Part shown: positions 47,532 through 58,721 of the stretch, one piece after another
Layout of the letters: every line of letters begins with the position of its first letter
Position numbering within the stretch: the stretch's first letter is position 1
Origin: Echinarachnius parma
Lineage: Eukaryota > Echinodermata > Echinoidea > Clypeasteroida > Echinarachniidae
Length of the DNA: 64,000 nt
NCBI GenBank assembly: GCA_037951105.1
Contig: JBAMJV010005516.1
Location: forward strand, 1-64,000
Direction: 5' to 3'
Translations under genes and position numbers: made by a program
The notes under the pieces: model-generated
The model's database searches: none
Told to the model about the DNA's origin: nothing
Seen by the model: only the letters and a program-made list of their open reading frames with translations

Positions 47532-48689
47532 ATGTCTCACGTCTCACGGTACAGCCAATCAGCTAACGCCATGTCTCACGGCACGCGGAATACAACGAGC
47601 GGGAAAAGCACCAACAGTGCGAAGCGACACCGACCCGACACGCCGCCAAGCCCTGAGGCAAATTTACTCCCGGCAATGAGAAATTTGCTAGATAAACAGC
47701 TAGAAAAAATAGAAGAACGGTTTTCTACCCTGGAACTGAATCTGAGTGAGCACCTGAAACGGCTTGACGGAAATATTAGAGATCTACAAGAAGCAGCTAC
47801 ATTTCAGGGAGCAGAAACGGAAACTTTGAAAACTAAGATCTCACACTTGGAAAGGAAAATAGATGACAAGGAGGTGAAGTTACAGGACAGAATAAATCAA
47901 CTGGAAACATATACTGCAAGGGAGAATTTGCTTTTCATAGGTCTGGAAGAAAAGGACAAGGAAGATACGGAAATGGTGATGCGGGACTTTTTTGTACAAG
48001 ACTTAAAAATACCCGAAGAAAGAGTAAAAGAAATCGAGTTCCAGCGAATCCACCGTATACCGTCAAAAACAAGCCCACGCCCAATTAAGGCCCGATTTCT
48101 TCGGTATCCAGATGTCATGGTGGTTTTGAATCACGCGCGGAATTTGAAAGGAACAAAAAAGTACGTGTCGGTTGATCTACCAAAGCAAGTGAGGGAGGTG
48201 AGAAATATGCAAATGCCGGCATTTAAAGCTGCAAGACGGGCAGGTAAGCTGGCATACTTTTTACGTTCGGACCCGACCAAGCTGATGGTAGACCGTGTAT
48301 GGATTCAACGGAAGGACCAGCAACGATTTCTAAACGAGATTACGGCGCAACAAGGCGGTTCAGCAGAGGAGGTGAATCGACAAAGAGCGAGAGGCACCGA
48401 TCGCGAAGGGGCAGCGGACGATGTACGGGATCAGAGGAGGAGAGTTACTCGCAATTATCCACGCGATTCACACGTTTCAAGCGACCGAAGGCCAGACGTT
48501 ACGGGGAGTTTCAAGTCAGCGATGGTGGGCGATAGCGGCATTGACGGAGCGGAGACAGCAGCTCAACATGGAGCAACATCACGCGATTTCGGCAGAGGGA
48601 ACCTAAGCCAGCCGCGAGAAGGAGCGCCTGAAGTAGCGGGAAGAATTCAAGCAGGAGAAGCTCGCGCTAGCGGAGATAGCAGCATTTGA
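47532..48689 (+). CDS. LINE ORF1 protein (coiled coil, L1 ORF1-like)
   Basis: The likely start is ATG 47532 or ATG 47571. The open frame continues upstream through the ATGT repeat, which is not real protein. The first 45 residues are Ser/Thr-rich and basic. A heptad-rich coiled coil follows (LDKQLEKIEERFSTLE to QDRINQLET). Next is the RRM-like segment of L1 ORF1 proteins: TARENLLFIGLEEKDKED, IEFQRIHRIPSK, RPIKARFLRYPD. Then come the C-terminal domain (DPTKLMVDRVWIQRK) and an Arg/Gly/Ser-rich tail. Such proteins bind element RNA as trimers. The frame is intact. The leader carries a tandem duplication of about 42 bp with CCAATCAGCTAACGCC, and part of the tail coding (about 48598-48700) is repeated just after the stop (48743-48835). 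Confidence 0.85.
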   Translation: MSHVSRYSQSANAMSHGTRNTTSGKSTNSAKRHRPDTPPSPEANLLPAMRNLLDKQLEKIEERFSTLELNLSEHLKRLDGNIRDLQEAATFQGAETETLKTKISHLERKIDDKEVKLQDRINQLETYTARENLLFIGLEEKDKEDTEMVMRDFFVQDLKIPEERVKEIEFQRIHRIPSKTSPRPIKARFLRYPDVMVVLNHARNLKGTKKYVSVDLPKQVREVRNMQMPAFKAARRAGKLAYFLRSDPTKLMVDRVWIQRKDQQRFLNEITAQQGGSAEEVNRQRARGTDREGAADDVRDQRRRVTRNYPRDSHVSSDRRPDVTGSFKSAMVGDSGIDGAETAAQHGATSRDFGRGNLSQPREGAPEVAGRIQAGEARASGDSSI

Positions 48690-48902
48690 AAAGATAGTAC
48701 CAGATTATGAAGCGCGGTAACTTGAATTTCCAGCGGAGGAGACCTAAGCCAGCAGCGGGAAGAAACGCCAGAAGTAACGGGGAGTGTTCTAGCAAAGAAG
48801 CTATCGCTATCAGAGGTAGCAGCATTGGAGAAGGAAACCGATAGCCAGGGACATGTAGTGGATAAGGGACTGGAAGCAATGGAGGGGCAAAGCCTTGGTG
48901 AC

Positions 48903-49372
48903 AAGCATATTTGCCTGCAGGTATGTGATAGCTTTCTTTTGACACTTCAACCATAGAAAACAATTTGGAAAAGTTTTAAAGAAAACAAGCCTTTATTAAT
49001 TTGACAGTATTGGATTATGTATAGTAAAGGGAAAAAAAAGAAGTCAATAATGACTATTATGATTATATTATGTATAAAGTATATTTGCCTGCAAGTGAGG
49101 TGATAGCTTTCATTTGACACTCAAATTATAGAAAATAATCTGGAAAAGTTTTAAAGAAAGTAAGTTTTTATTTGATATTATTGAACTTGGTAGTAAAGGA
49201 AAAAGTAAACAATGACTGTTATGATTATACTTGCCTGCAGGTGATGTGATAGCTTTAATTTGATACTTTAATCATAGAAAATAATTTGGAAACGTTTTAA
49301 AGAAAACAAGTGACAGTTTTGAACTTGGTAGTAAAGGAAAACAAGTAAACAATGATTATTGTGACTATATAA
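48903..49372. repeat. Three ~150-175-bp tandem repeats between LINE ORFs
   Basis: Units starting TTTGCCTGCA at about 48909, 49084 and (CTTGCCTGCA) 49231 each contain GTGATAGCTTT, ATAGAAAATAATTTGGAAA-like and AGTAAAGGAAAA blocks. Divergence between units is modest. Confidence 0.85.
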
Positions 49373-49616
49373 TATTTACATGTATATATATATTTTGTTT
49401 GTCTGTGTTGTGATAGTAGTGAGTAATAGATTTAATTTTAAAATGATAGTATGTGCCCACCCTTGAACTATGGGACTGCCGCGTGGTATGTGCCAAGGTG
49501 TATTTATTTATATATATATATATATTTTTTTTCTTTCTTCTATTTCATAGTTGACATTTGGAGGGCACAGAATAATTTAATATGCATTAAAAGTGTATTT
49601 TAAGAGCTTAGTTCCG

Positions 49617-49975
49617 GGAGGCGCTAAATTCACTTTTTTTGACACTGGAGTGAAGTAGGTTTTTTTTTTTTTTTTTTTTTTACACATGCCTTTGGGACTG
49701 AAAATGGAACGTTCTATATGTTGATTCTGGCTGTGTAATTTGTCCTACAATCTGGCTTTTAGATAGCTACGTAGCTTATTTATGTATGGATATCGACTCA
49801 CGGGCGTAGACATGACATTGATACCCATTCAAGTGGGGGGGGGGGGGGGGATGAGCTATTCATTCATCGGATTACATCCCCCCAGTTGAATGGTATTACG
49901 TAACTCGCTATGCCCAAGGATCGTTAACTCAATTGTTATGGAAGGTGAGTTTGGAGCCTTTTGGAGATGGGCTCT
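49617..49975. mobile_element. Foldback element with nested insertion
   Basis: GAGGCGCTAAATTCACTTTT on the left and TTTGGAGCCTTTTGGAG on the right, with TAGATAGCTACGTAG between, match the element at 41115-41338 in reverse. About 110 bp (ACGGGCGTAGACATG ... G homopolymer ... GCTATGCCC) interrupts it inside an ATCGTTAACTCAATT block and resembles a tiny hAT-like MITE. Confidence 0.55.
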
Positions 49976-50021
49976 TGGGTTTCGTTTTATCCACTTTGTG
50001 TATGTCTAGTAGATCATTATA

Positions 50022-50550
50022 CAGGGTGGCCCAGAAATAACGGAACGGGGCACTTCCCAAAATAAAGTAACGAAATGACTGGGTCCATCGGATAGTGTGT
50101 CTTTTCAAATGAAAATTTATACCAAGAACATTAATTTTGGGCGTGTAGTTTTTTTTTTAGAGCGCTGTGAGTGACACCATGTCAGGGTTCATTTTTCTTC
50201 AATTTTGACTGACCTATTCGCTAAAGAATGACCCGAACGGCTCGTCATAGAATTACGATGCACAATGATGCGGACACCTTTGTTAGTGTGCATTCGACTG
50301 AATAGCCACAGCACCGTAATTCTATGCCGAGCCGTTCGGGTCATTCTTTAGCCAATAGGTCAGTCAAAATTGAAGAAAAATGAACCCTGACATAGTGTCA
50401 CTCACAGCGCTCTAAAACAAAAACTACACGACCAAAATTAATGTTCTTGGTATCAATTTTCATTTGAAAAGACACACTATCCGATGGACCCAGTCATTTC
50501 GTTGCTTTATTTTGGGAAGTGCCCCGTTCCGTTATTTCTGGGCCACCCTG
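50022..50550. mobile_element. Mariner-like MITE, TA target
   Basis: CAGGGTGGCCCAGAAATAAC at 50022 is perfectly inverted at the right end, and both ends are bordered by TA. Inverted pairing extends for about 230 bp per arm, leaving only a short central loop near 50265-50310, so it is almost a perfect hairpin. It has no transposase. TA duplication and a CAGGGTG-type end fit the Tc1/mariner group. Confidence 0.9.
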
Positions 50551-51243
50551 TATTATGGGGACGGAAATAGATTATAGTGGGGCTTTTATATAATCGCTTC
50601 TTTTTTTTCTTTCTTTTTTTGTTAACATAGTAATCGCTATTGTAATTGAAAGTCTGTCGTTAGAATGGTATTCGGACATGTGATGCTATTGTGGGCAAGC
50701 CCCCATGACCTTTGGAAGAAGTTGCATTCCACTCGGCATTGTTATTGATTGGGATGTAGGGTCGCAGGGGTTCTCGTGAGTAGTCTTGCGTAGCATATAT
50801 TGAATGTTAGGTAACGGTTAAAGGTTTTATTGGGGTTTTGTTATAAGTGTCGGTACAAGTATGTTATGGTTGATAACAAGATTATGTAGGTAGTTTGCTT
50901 CGTATAGGCTGGGAGCCGTGTGGGAATATGTAGGACTGGTCTGGCTGTGGAGTGTGCGGGGTGGGGCGGGAGGGGAGGAGCGGGACAATCTTCGAGGTTC
51001 ACTTTTTGTTTTGTTTCTTTCTTTTTTTCATAACATGTCATTTTGGTGTGTTGGGTGGAGAAGGGATGGGGTGCGGGAGGGGGTACCGGGTGTGGGTGAG
51101 GTGGTGTGTTTGCTTGCGCGTCTGTGTATGTTTGTATATTTAGGTGTGTGTCTCGGCATCTCTTCAATCTTGATTTGTTTTTGTAGATACAATATATTTT
51201 ATTTAGGATACTGTAATAGCAGGTTTAGTTTTAGCTTCCTGAA

Positions 51244-54200
51244 ATGGCGTCGAATATGACTTTCATTTCAGTTAATGTGAGAGGCTTAAGAGATAAAGGG
51301 AAAAGGCAAAACATTTTTGAATGGTGTAAGAAAAAGGAAGGCAAGATTATACTTTTACAGGAGACCTATAGCACTCCAGATGTGGAAGAGGTTTGGAAAA
51401 AGGAGTGGGGAGGCAGTATGATTTTTAATCATGGATCAAACCATAGTCGGGGGGTCTTGGTACTTTTAACTCAGGAGTTGGATTTACAAGTACACGAGAT
51501 TGTTAAGGATGCAGAAGGCCGTTATATTTGTATTAAAGGTAAAATGTCTGGTCAGAAAATTATTCTAGGAAATTTTTATTTTCCTACGCGTGATAAAGAA
51601 AAATTACAAATTGATTTTTTAGAGCAAGTAGATAAGTGCATTTATCGCATGATGGAACAGGATTTTTTATTGATATTTGGGGGTGATTTTAATACTATTA
51701 TTAATGAGAATTTAGATTATGTAGGGACAAGAATAGGTTTTAAAATACTAAATTTAAGAGTCTTTTTATTAGTTTTTTGAGTAAATATGATTTAGTAGAT
51801 ATTTGGAGGAAGAGAAACCATCTAGAGAGACAATATACATTTAGACAAAGATCACCAGTGGTTCAAAGTAGATTAGATTATTGGTTTGTCTCATCTAAAT
51901 TGGGAAATCTTGTAAAAATATGTGATATTTTAGTGTCGATCACTCCAGATCATTCGGCGATTAGATTACAATTTAGTAATTTAGTAGATAATTATATTTA
52001 TGGGAAGGCTTACTGGAAGCTTAATAATAGTCTTTGTGTGGATAAAGATTTTGTGGAAGGAATGAATAAAAAAATTATTGAATTAGAGGAAATTTGGCGA
52101 CCTCAAATTTTGGATAAGGTTGCCTTTTGGGATTTTATGAAAATGAAGATTAGAGAATATATTATAAGTTTTTCGCGGGAAAAGGCAAAGAGGAGAAAAA
52201 ATCAGATTGAAAGTTTAGAGAAAGGGATTAGAGAGTTAGAAAAACAATTAGTGAACACACCTTTGAAAATCATTAGCGATGAGATTCAATTAAAGAAAAT
52301 GGAATTAGAAAATTTGTATGATGTTTCTCGTCAAGGATTAAAGGTGCGTTCTCGGGCCACATGGTATGAGGATGATGAAAAGAGTATGCAATATTTTAAG
52401 CAGCTTTTGGAGTCAAATAATAGGAAAACTGTGATTAAAGAAATTTGTAATGAAGAGGGGGAGATAGTTAAAGATAAAGGGGATATATTAAAGATAATTA
52501 GAAATTATTATAAAACTTTATTTGGGTTAAAGGAAAATGAAAATAGGAATTTGATAGATTTTTTAAATGATGTTCCAAAATTATGTAAAGAAAATCAAGA
52601 ATTTTGTGAAGGTAAATTAAATAAAGAGGAGTATTTTGAAGTAATAAAAGAGATGAAATTTAATAAGTCCCCAGGTAATGACGGATTAAGCGTAGAATTT
52701 TATTACACCTTTTGGCCTGTTTTGGGGGGAATGGTTGTAGCAGCTTTGAATGAAGCATTCGATAAGGGGAAATTGTCTAATTCTCAAAGGCAAGGGGTTA
52801 TTACACTGATTGAAAAGGAGGGGAAAGATGCAATGTATATGAGGAATTATAGACCAATAACACTCTTAAATGTAGACTACAAGATCTTATCAAAAGTTTT
52901 GGCAAAAAGAATAAAGGAAGTTATAGAAGAAATTGTTCACCATAATCAGGTTGGGTACGTTAAAAACAGAAATATTGGGGAGGCAGTGCGGCTAATAGAT
53001 GATATGTTTTTTTATTCTAGGAATAATATCGATTGGATATTTGATTGCTGTGGATTTTGAGAAGGCCTTTGATAGCGTTTCGCATAGGTTTTTATATAAA
53101 GTGTTAGAAGAATTTGGTTTTGGGGAGGAATTTTGTAGATGGGTGAAAGTGTTATATAATGATGGTTGTAGTTGCGTCATGAATGGAGGTCAGTCAACTG
53201 GATATTTTCAAATAGAGCGAGGGGTCAGACAGGGAGATCCTCTTTCTCCATACTTGTTTGTTTTAGTAATTGAAACTTTGGCTAGAGTCATAAGGAGGGA
53301 TGGGGAAATACATGGGATTAAATTAGGGGACAGGGAATTTAAGCAAATTATGTATGCTGATGATATAACTATTTTTGTGAAAGACGCTAATTCGATAGGA
53401 AAGTTGAAAAGGATTTTTAATAATTTTGAAAAAGTTAGTGGTTTAAAAGTGAATGAAGAAAAAACAAATTACACTTGGTTAGGTAATGAGGGGGAGAATC
53501 CTGGTCCACTTTTGTTTGGACATTTTGTGGAGGAAATACAAATTTTGGGAGTTCATTTTTCAAGAAATATAAAAGTAAAGGATACTTTGAATTACAAATA
53601 AATATTGAGTAGAATAAAACGTTTAGTTGGCTGGTGGAAACAGCGAGATCTCACTATTTGGGGGAGAATTCAGTTGTTAAAAATACATGTTCTTTCAAAA
53701 TTGAATTATATCTCCTCCTTAATAGTAGTCCCACGTGCTATTTTTAAGGAGGTTGAAAGTTTGTCTTTTGAATTTGTGTGGGGAGGGAAAGATAGGATAA
53801 AAAGGAAAATATTGTACCAAGATTATAAATTTGGGGGACTGAGGATGAATAATTTTGAGATATCTGTAAAAAGTCAACGTGTAATGTGGTTAAAGCGTTT
53901 ACTTAATGGGGAAGAGTTATCTGACTGGAAAGCATCCTTTAATTTTTGTTGTTTAAAAATGGGGGGACGGTTTTTTTTTTTATGTAATTATGATACTAGT
54001 AAAATGGATTTGAAGAATATACCGCCATTTTATGTTGAAATTTTAAAAGTTTGGCAAGAAATGAAGAAATGTAGATTTTATGAAGAAAAATGTAATCCTA
54101 TTATATACAATAATATGGATATATGTATAAGAAATAAAATGATTTATGATGAAGAACTGTTTAAAAAGGGAATATGTATGGTAAGTGATATTATGGAAAA

Positions 54201-54988
54201 TGGGCATATGAAACGTAATGGTCATTTTTGGAATATGGGAATTAAAGGAAAAGGTTTATTAAAAATATATGACATATGTTTAGTAATGTAAGATAAATAT
54301 AAGGAGGGAAACTTTATTGATATAGATATCTCTAAATATGATATTGCTTTAAAATTGGTAGAGAATGTTGAATCTTTGTTTGATTTGAAATCAAGGAAAG
54401 TTTATGAGTATTTTGTTAAGCAATTGCAGAATGATTATGTTTTACATAATCATGGGCATACTCATTTTAATTTTATTGCTACGGAATTGATGGATATATT
54501 TTTGAGAGTTAAAAGCTCCATCCTTTGTAGTAAATTGCGGGAATTCCAATTTAAATTAATACATGGGGCGGTGTATACAAATGAGAATTTATTTAAGTTT
54601 GGTTTTATATTAGACAATTTATGCTCTTTTTGTAAGCTGCAGGTTGAAACATATGAACACTTATTTTTAAATTGTCAAATAGTTAATAAATATTGGGAAG
54701 AATTAGTAGGGCATTTACATTTACTTGAAATTGATTTGAGGTCATGGGTTCATATATTTCTCGGGCTGTCAGGGAAATCCTCGAGGATAAAGGTGTGCAA
54801 TTCTATAATTTTTTTTATTGAAACGTATTATTTTCTCTGCAAGGTCACGAGGAATAATTCCATCTTTAGAATGTACAGTAAAATCGATTGTTGATTATAG
54901 AGAAAAGGAAAAGAAAATAGCTATTAAGAGAGGTAAATTAGGCGTCCATTTGCAGAAGTGGGACGAACTAAATAATGTTTTGCCTTGA
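51244..54988 (+). pseudogene. Tx1/L1-type LINE ORF2 (endonuclease-reverse transcriptase), broken
   Basis: ATG 51244 starts the APE endonuclease (SVNVRGLRDKGKR, LLQETYST, GGDFNT). A frameshift near 51776 leads into SRLDYWF and TPDHSA. The reverse transcriptase starts with NKSPGNDGLSVEFYYTFW and NYRPITLLNVDYKI. A frameshift near 53030 leads into EKAFDSVSHRF, RGVRQGDPLSPYLF and YADDI. In-frame TAA stops follow at 53599-53601 and 54289-54291. A last frameshift near 54880 moves into the final 34 codons (KRGKLGVHLQKWDEL), ending at 54988. The Cys/His knuckle is DNLCSFCKLQVETYEHLF. It is clearly the same family as 26388-30143, but each copy carries its own lesions. Confidence 0.92.
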
Positions 54989-55309
54989 ATGTGGAAGAGT
55001 TATTTTATTTATTTCCAGGGAAGGACATGGAACGTTAATTCTCTTCCTCTTCTCAACTTCCCTCTATAAGTTTTGTTTTGATTTTAGATCGATGGACTGT
55101 TCTTAAAAAAAAAAATTTTTTTAATAAAAACAAATGGCGAACAGGTGCCGATACTGTTTGGTGCAGGCGCGGTGATGAGTTTCGGGAGGCGGGGTGCGTT
55201 GGGAGGGCGGGCATTGTTCACAAACAATGCCCGTCCCCCAATGCATGTGTTTTCTGAGCCTATTGCCGAGCCTGTTGTGTTGCGGTGCGGGCGTCAGAGC
55301 AAATCACCA

Positions 55310-55313
<4 letters not shown>

Positions 55314-55381
<68 letters not shown>
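55314..55381. repeat. (GT)n microsatellite in the LINE 3' region
   Basis: An uninterrupted GT array. The Cys/Val open frames over it are artefacts. Confidence 0.95.
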
Positions 55382-55385
<4 letters not shown>

Positions 55386-56024
55386 GTGTGTGCATGTATG
55401 TGTTTTGTTTTTTCCCTTTTTTGGGGGGGGGGGCGGGGGAGGTAGGTTGGTAGGGGCAGGGGCGTATCAAGTTAATTGTAAATCTGTTTCCTTTTCCTCG
55501 ACCTTTCACAATTAAATGTTGCTTGTAGGTATTGTTTTTTTATATTGAATGCACTGTTTATTATGTTTGGTCAAAATTTATGATACTTATGATATTTGTA
55601 TTTTATTTGTGTAAGATTAATGACAATTTTTTTTTTTTTTTTTTTTTTTTTTGTTTGTTTGTTTTTGTGATACTATGTAATTGTCTTTCTAGTGTCGAAG
55701 TCTTGTTAATTTGCATTAAGAAGAGGAAAAGGAACAAAATAAAGTGTTTGCATTGCAGAATTTGAGCTTGTAACATTTAAAAAGTATTGATTTAAATATG
55801 TATTTTGTAAACATTTGAGTGTGCAGGGGGATGGGGGGGGGGGGGGGGTGGAGAAGTAGTGTCTTACTTCTTTTTTTATCTTTTGTTAAATCTCCATTGT
55901 GCTTAATTTTTGTGAATTACACTTGATTTGTACACTTGAGATGTAAACTTTTATTATTTGAAATGTCATTCAATTGTAAATGTTATGTCAATCTGGAGAA
56001 ATAAAAATCACTTAAAAAAAAAAA

Positions 56025-56085
56025 AATGTATGTATGTATGTATGTATGTATACATGTATGTAGGTATGTATGTATGTATGTATGT
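56025..56085. repeat. (ATGT)n tract after the LINE poly-A
   Basis: ATGT units follow the poly-A directly with minor interruptions. They could have arisen by slippage at the retrotransposon tail or have been the insertion target. Confidence 0.85.
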
Positions 56086-56208
56086 GCACACATTATATAT
56101 ATGGAATTGCAAAGAATAATAAAACAAAAATGATTGAAAAGTAGACGTAGTTTAATAAGCATGTCCCCTTAAATCCTCCAAATAAAAAAAGGCACGGGTC
56201 GAAAAATT

Positions 56209-56279
56209 GTCTCTGCCAGGACTTGAACCTGGGTCTCCATCTTTGAAAGCCGACGCCTTTACCACTAGGCTACAGAAAC
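56209..56279 (-). tRNA. tRNA-like sequence (pseudo-tRNA or SINE head)
   Basis: On the - strand 71 nt fold as a tRNA. The 7-bp acceptor stem GTTTCTG/CAGAGAC has one G-T pair, the 4-bp D stem is GCCT/AGGC, and the 5-bp T stem CCAGG/CCTGG encloses TTCAAGT. A-box (TAGCCTAGTGG) and B-box (GGTTCAAGTCC) are good. The anticodon stem is weak (TCGGC/GATGG with one mismatch and two G-T pairs), and its loop TTTCAAA would give anticodon TCA. Shifting the loop by one gives TTC (Glu), but the stem then fails. This suggests a tRNA-derived repeat rather than a working tRNA. No intron or terminal CCA is seen. Confidence 0.5.
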
Positions 56280-56434
56280 TTTGTGACCCGGTTTCTAGAC
56301 CCGAATTCGAGTCCTGGTGGATTTAAGTTAGCTAGCTAGCTACAATTCTTCCTTTTCAATCATTTATGATTATTCTTTGCAATTATTTAAATGTAGGAAA
56401 AACCCAAAGTTGTATGTTTATCCATCCATCCATA

Positions 56435-56500
<66 letters not shown>
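56435..56500. repeat. (ATCT)n microsatellite
   Basis: A tetranucleotide ATCT array, followed by TATATA. A second ATCT array is at 56990-57035. Confidence 0.95.
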
Positions 56501-56501
<1 letters not shown>

Positions 56502-56539
56502 ATATATATATTATCTATCTACATTGTATCTATATGTCT

Positions 56540-56992
56540 ATATACTTTGGACACCCTGAAAAATAGGAAACTAACTATTTTGAGAATTTTTCAAAAATGG
56601 TCTTATATTTTATCTTGATTTCAACAAAGCATCTAATAAACACATACAATCAATTTTAGACAGCTTTTTACCAAACATTTTCTTCAAAATTTGTTCTAGC
56701 ATCATTTAAATTAAAGTGCTATTTTCAAGGTGTCCAAATAGGGTACACTGTATCTATCTATATATCTATCTATTATGCTGTCAGATGCTTTGCTTATCAT
56801 ACTCAATAAGATTGACCTACCAACCAAATTAACATCTCTACTTCTCTTTAACGAGATTATGTAATTATGTATCAATTCATTTTTCTACATGAGTATAAAA
56901 CTATATCCATGTATATTTATACCTTCTATATATCTTTCTTCCTTTCTTTCTTTCTCAGTTCTATTATATATAATATATCTATTTATCCATCC

Positions 56993-57037
<45 letters not shown>

Positions 57038-57712
57038 CCTACCTAAGGCTATCAATCATCATTTTGTTATCATTATCATTCATTACCCCATACAGTCACA
57101 TGCCCTTGTCTGAATGTGTAACATCACCATCTACGTTAGAATAATCTTGATCTATTCACGCCACGAAGTTTCATTCGTCTTGTCTAAAGGATTGCTGGTC
57201 TGCATGATTTGTACTTAATAATCAACAAAAGTTATTATTTAGGCCGATTTATCCAAACTTTAGGCTTATTATGGAAGATAGCATTACTTTAGTGCCAAAT
57301 CCAGTATAAAACTACACATTATAAGGACTTAAGTATTGTTTATTATTAATTTTCTGAACAAAAGATGACGTCATCTTTCCTCCGCGTTTTTGAGAAAAAG
57401 TCGAAACGTCTGAATCAGGTACATGTACATGCGATCTTCATACATCACTTAATCGTAATACATTTATAATCAACTAAACATTCAGTGAAATGGCCCTGGT
57501 ACAGTGGACACCGAGGTCGACGGCAGACCCTAATGTTCCGGGTTCAAATCCTCGTCCAGAAAAGTTTTTTTTTTTTCATAAATAAATGTTGTTATCACTC
57601 GTTAAATTATAAGTATCATGTAATTAATGCTTGTTTTTCTCTATATCTTTGTTTTCTTTTGTTTTATTCATTTTTTCTAAATTTATTGAACTTGTCATAT
57701 ATACTGTATATA
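56540..57712. other. Non-coding stretch with microsatellites
   Basis: TTTGGACACCCTGAAAAATA at 56547 and its partial inverse AAGGTGTCCAAATAGGGTA at 56728 may bound a small TIR element of about 200 bp. The second ATCT array follows. Nothing else is supported. Confidence 0.4.
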
Positions 57713-58016
57713 CCCAGGTCGAAATTCCCATAGAACCAAGACCCATAGGAATCCCATAGACACCCATAGGCCTAATGGTTTCTATGGGATCCTATGGGTT
57801 TCAATAGGGAAAGTGGAACATGGGTTTCTATGGGTCTTAGGGATTCCTATGGGTCTTTCTATGGGTTTTGATTTTTGGGGACTTTCGACCTGGTAAATTT
57901 CTATGGGTCCCATAGAACATCATAGAAAACCCATAGAACATCATAGAAAACCCATAGAAAATCCATAAGGGACCCATAGGATTGTCCCATGGTTTCTATG
58001 GGAATTTCGACTTGGG
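57713..58016. mobile_element. TIR element with CCCAGGTCGAAATTCCC ends (copy 2)
   Basis: It is almost identical to 44318-44666 over its whole length but lacks some internal CATAGAAAACCC units. The left flank is TATATA and the right flank TGCGCTG. It does not have an evident duplication of its own. Confidence 0.85.
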
Positions 58017-58721
58017 TGCGCTGCATGCAGGATCAGGAACGACTGAACGCCTGATGGAGGCTATCTGGCGAGTGATGAATTCATGTGCGATCCCCTCGCC
58101 TTTACGCATCTAGTGGCTCATGAATATGCATAAGCTTGATTAAATAAATCATGCATAGTAGTTTTGTGATATTTACTGCAATGCACTGAGCACACGTCTT
58201 TCTGTCTCTCCCATTTAAATACAGTACATGTGCAGTCACACGTCTCTATGCCTCTCCCATTTAAATATGAACTACGTGTACGTCCGCATACACGCAAAGT
58301 ACATAGCATTGTATACACAAACACATCCCTGTGTAAGCTGTGTGTGTACATGCAGTGTTTCTGTGTGTGGCCTCGGGCGCGGCCCGGACGTGTGTGTGTG
58401 TGTGTGTGTTGCATTTGCATTGCATCTGACCTTTGTATCGCTTCAGCGTGTACGTGGATTGTACGTATGTTTGTGTGGTATAGTTTATGTCTTGCGTTGG
58501 GGAATGTTGGAGTTGGAGTTGGAGTACGTGATAACCCGGCTTCCTGATTGGGTTCTACTCGTAGGTAGAGAAATTCAATACTTAACAAAAGAAATTCATC
58601 GGAGAGCTATTCAGATGCGAAGAGGCTGTCTCGGCAAATGATTGTGCAGGGTAGTCGCGCTGTCCAGTCGTTCCTGCATAATGCATACTATACCGTGCAT
58701 TCAACTCAGCTCAGACGAGAC

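Larger units (their letters stand above)
47430..56026 (+). mobile_element. Tx1/L1-type LINE, + strand copy
   Basis: Leader, ORF1 (47532-48689), a 2.5-kb inter-ORF region, ORF2 (51244-54988) and a 3' end with AATAAA at 56000-56005 and poly-A at 56014-56026. The last bases before the poly-A match those of the - strand copy at 25914. The inter-ORF region is unusually long for an L1-type element, partly through nested insertions, so it is also possible that ORF1 belongs to a different element. Confidence 0.75.

Noticed and set aside
56547..56750. Possible TIR pair TTTGGACACC / GGTGTCCAAA
   Set aside because: The inverted match is about 10 bp and the borders are inside microsatellites, so the evidence is too weak to list it as an element of its own.
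57485..57565. Second tRNA-like sequence with a B-box-like GGTTCAAATCC
   Set aside because: The acceptor arms do not pair and the T stem has a mismatch. Only box-like motifs remain, so I do not call an RNA gene.
58118..58641. Overlapping 100-156-residue frames on both strands
   Set aside because: They are built on GT/CA-rich low-complexity sequence. Neither strand shows a domain, and they conflict with each other.
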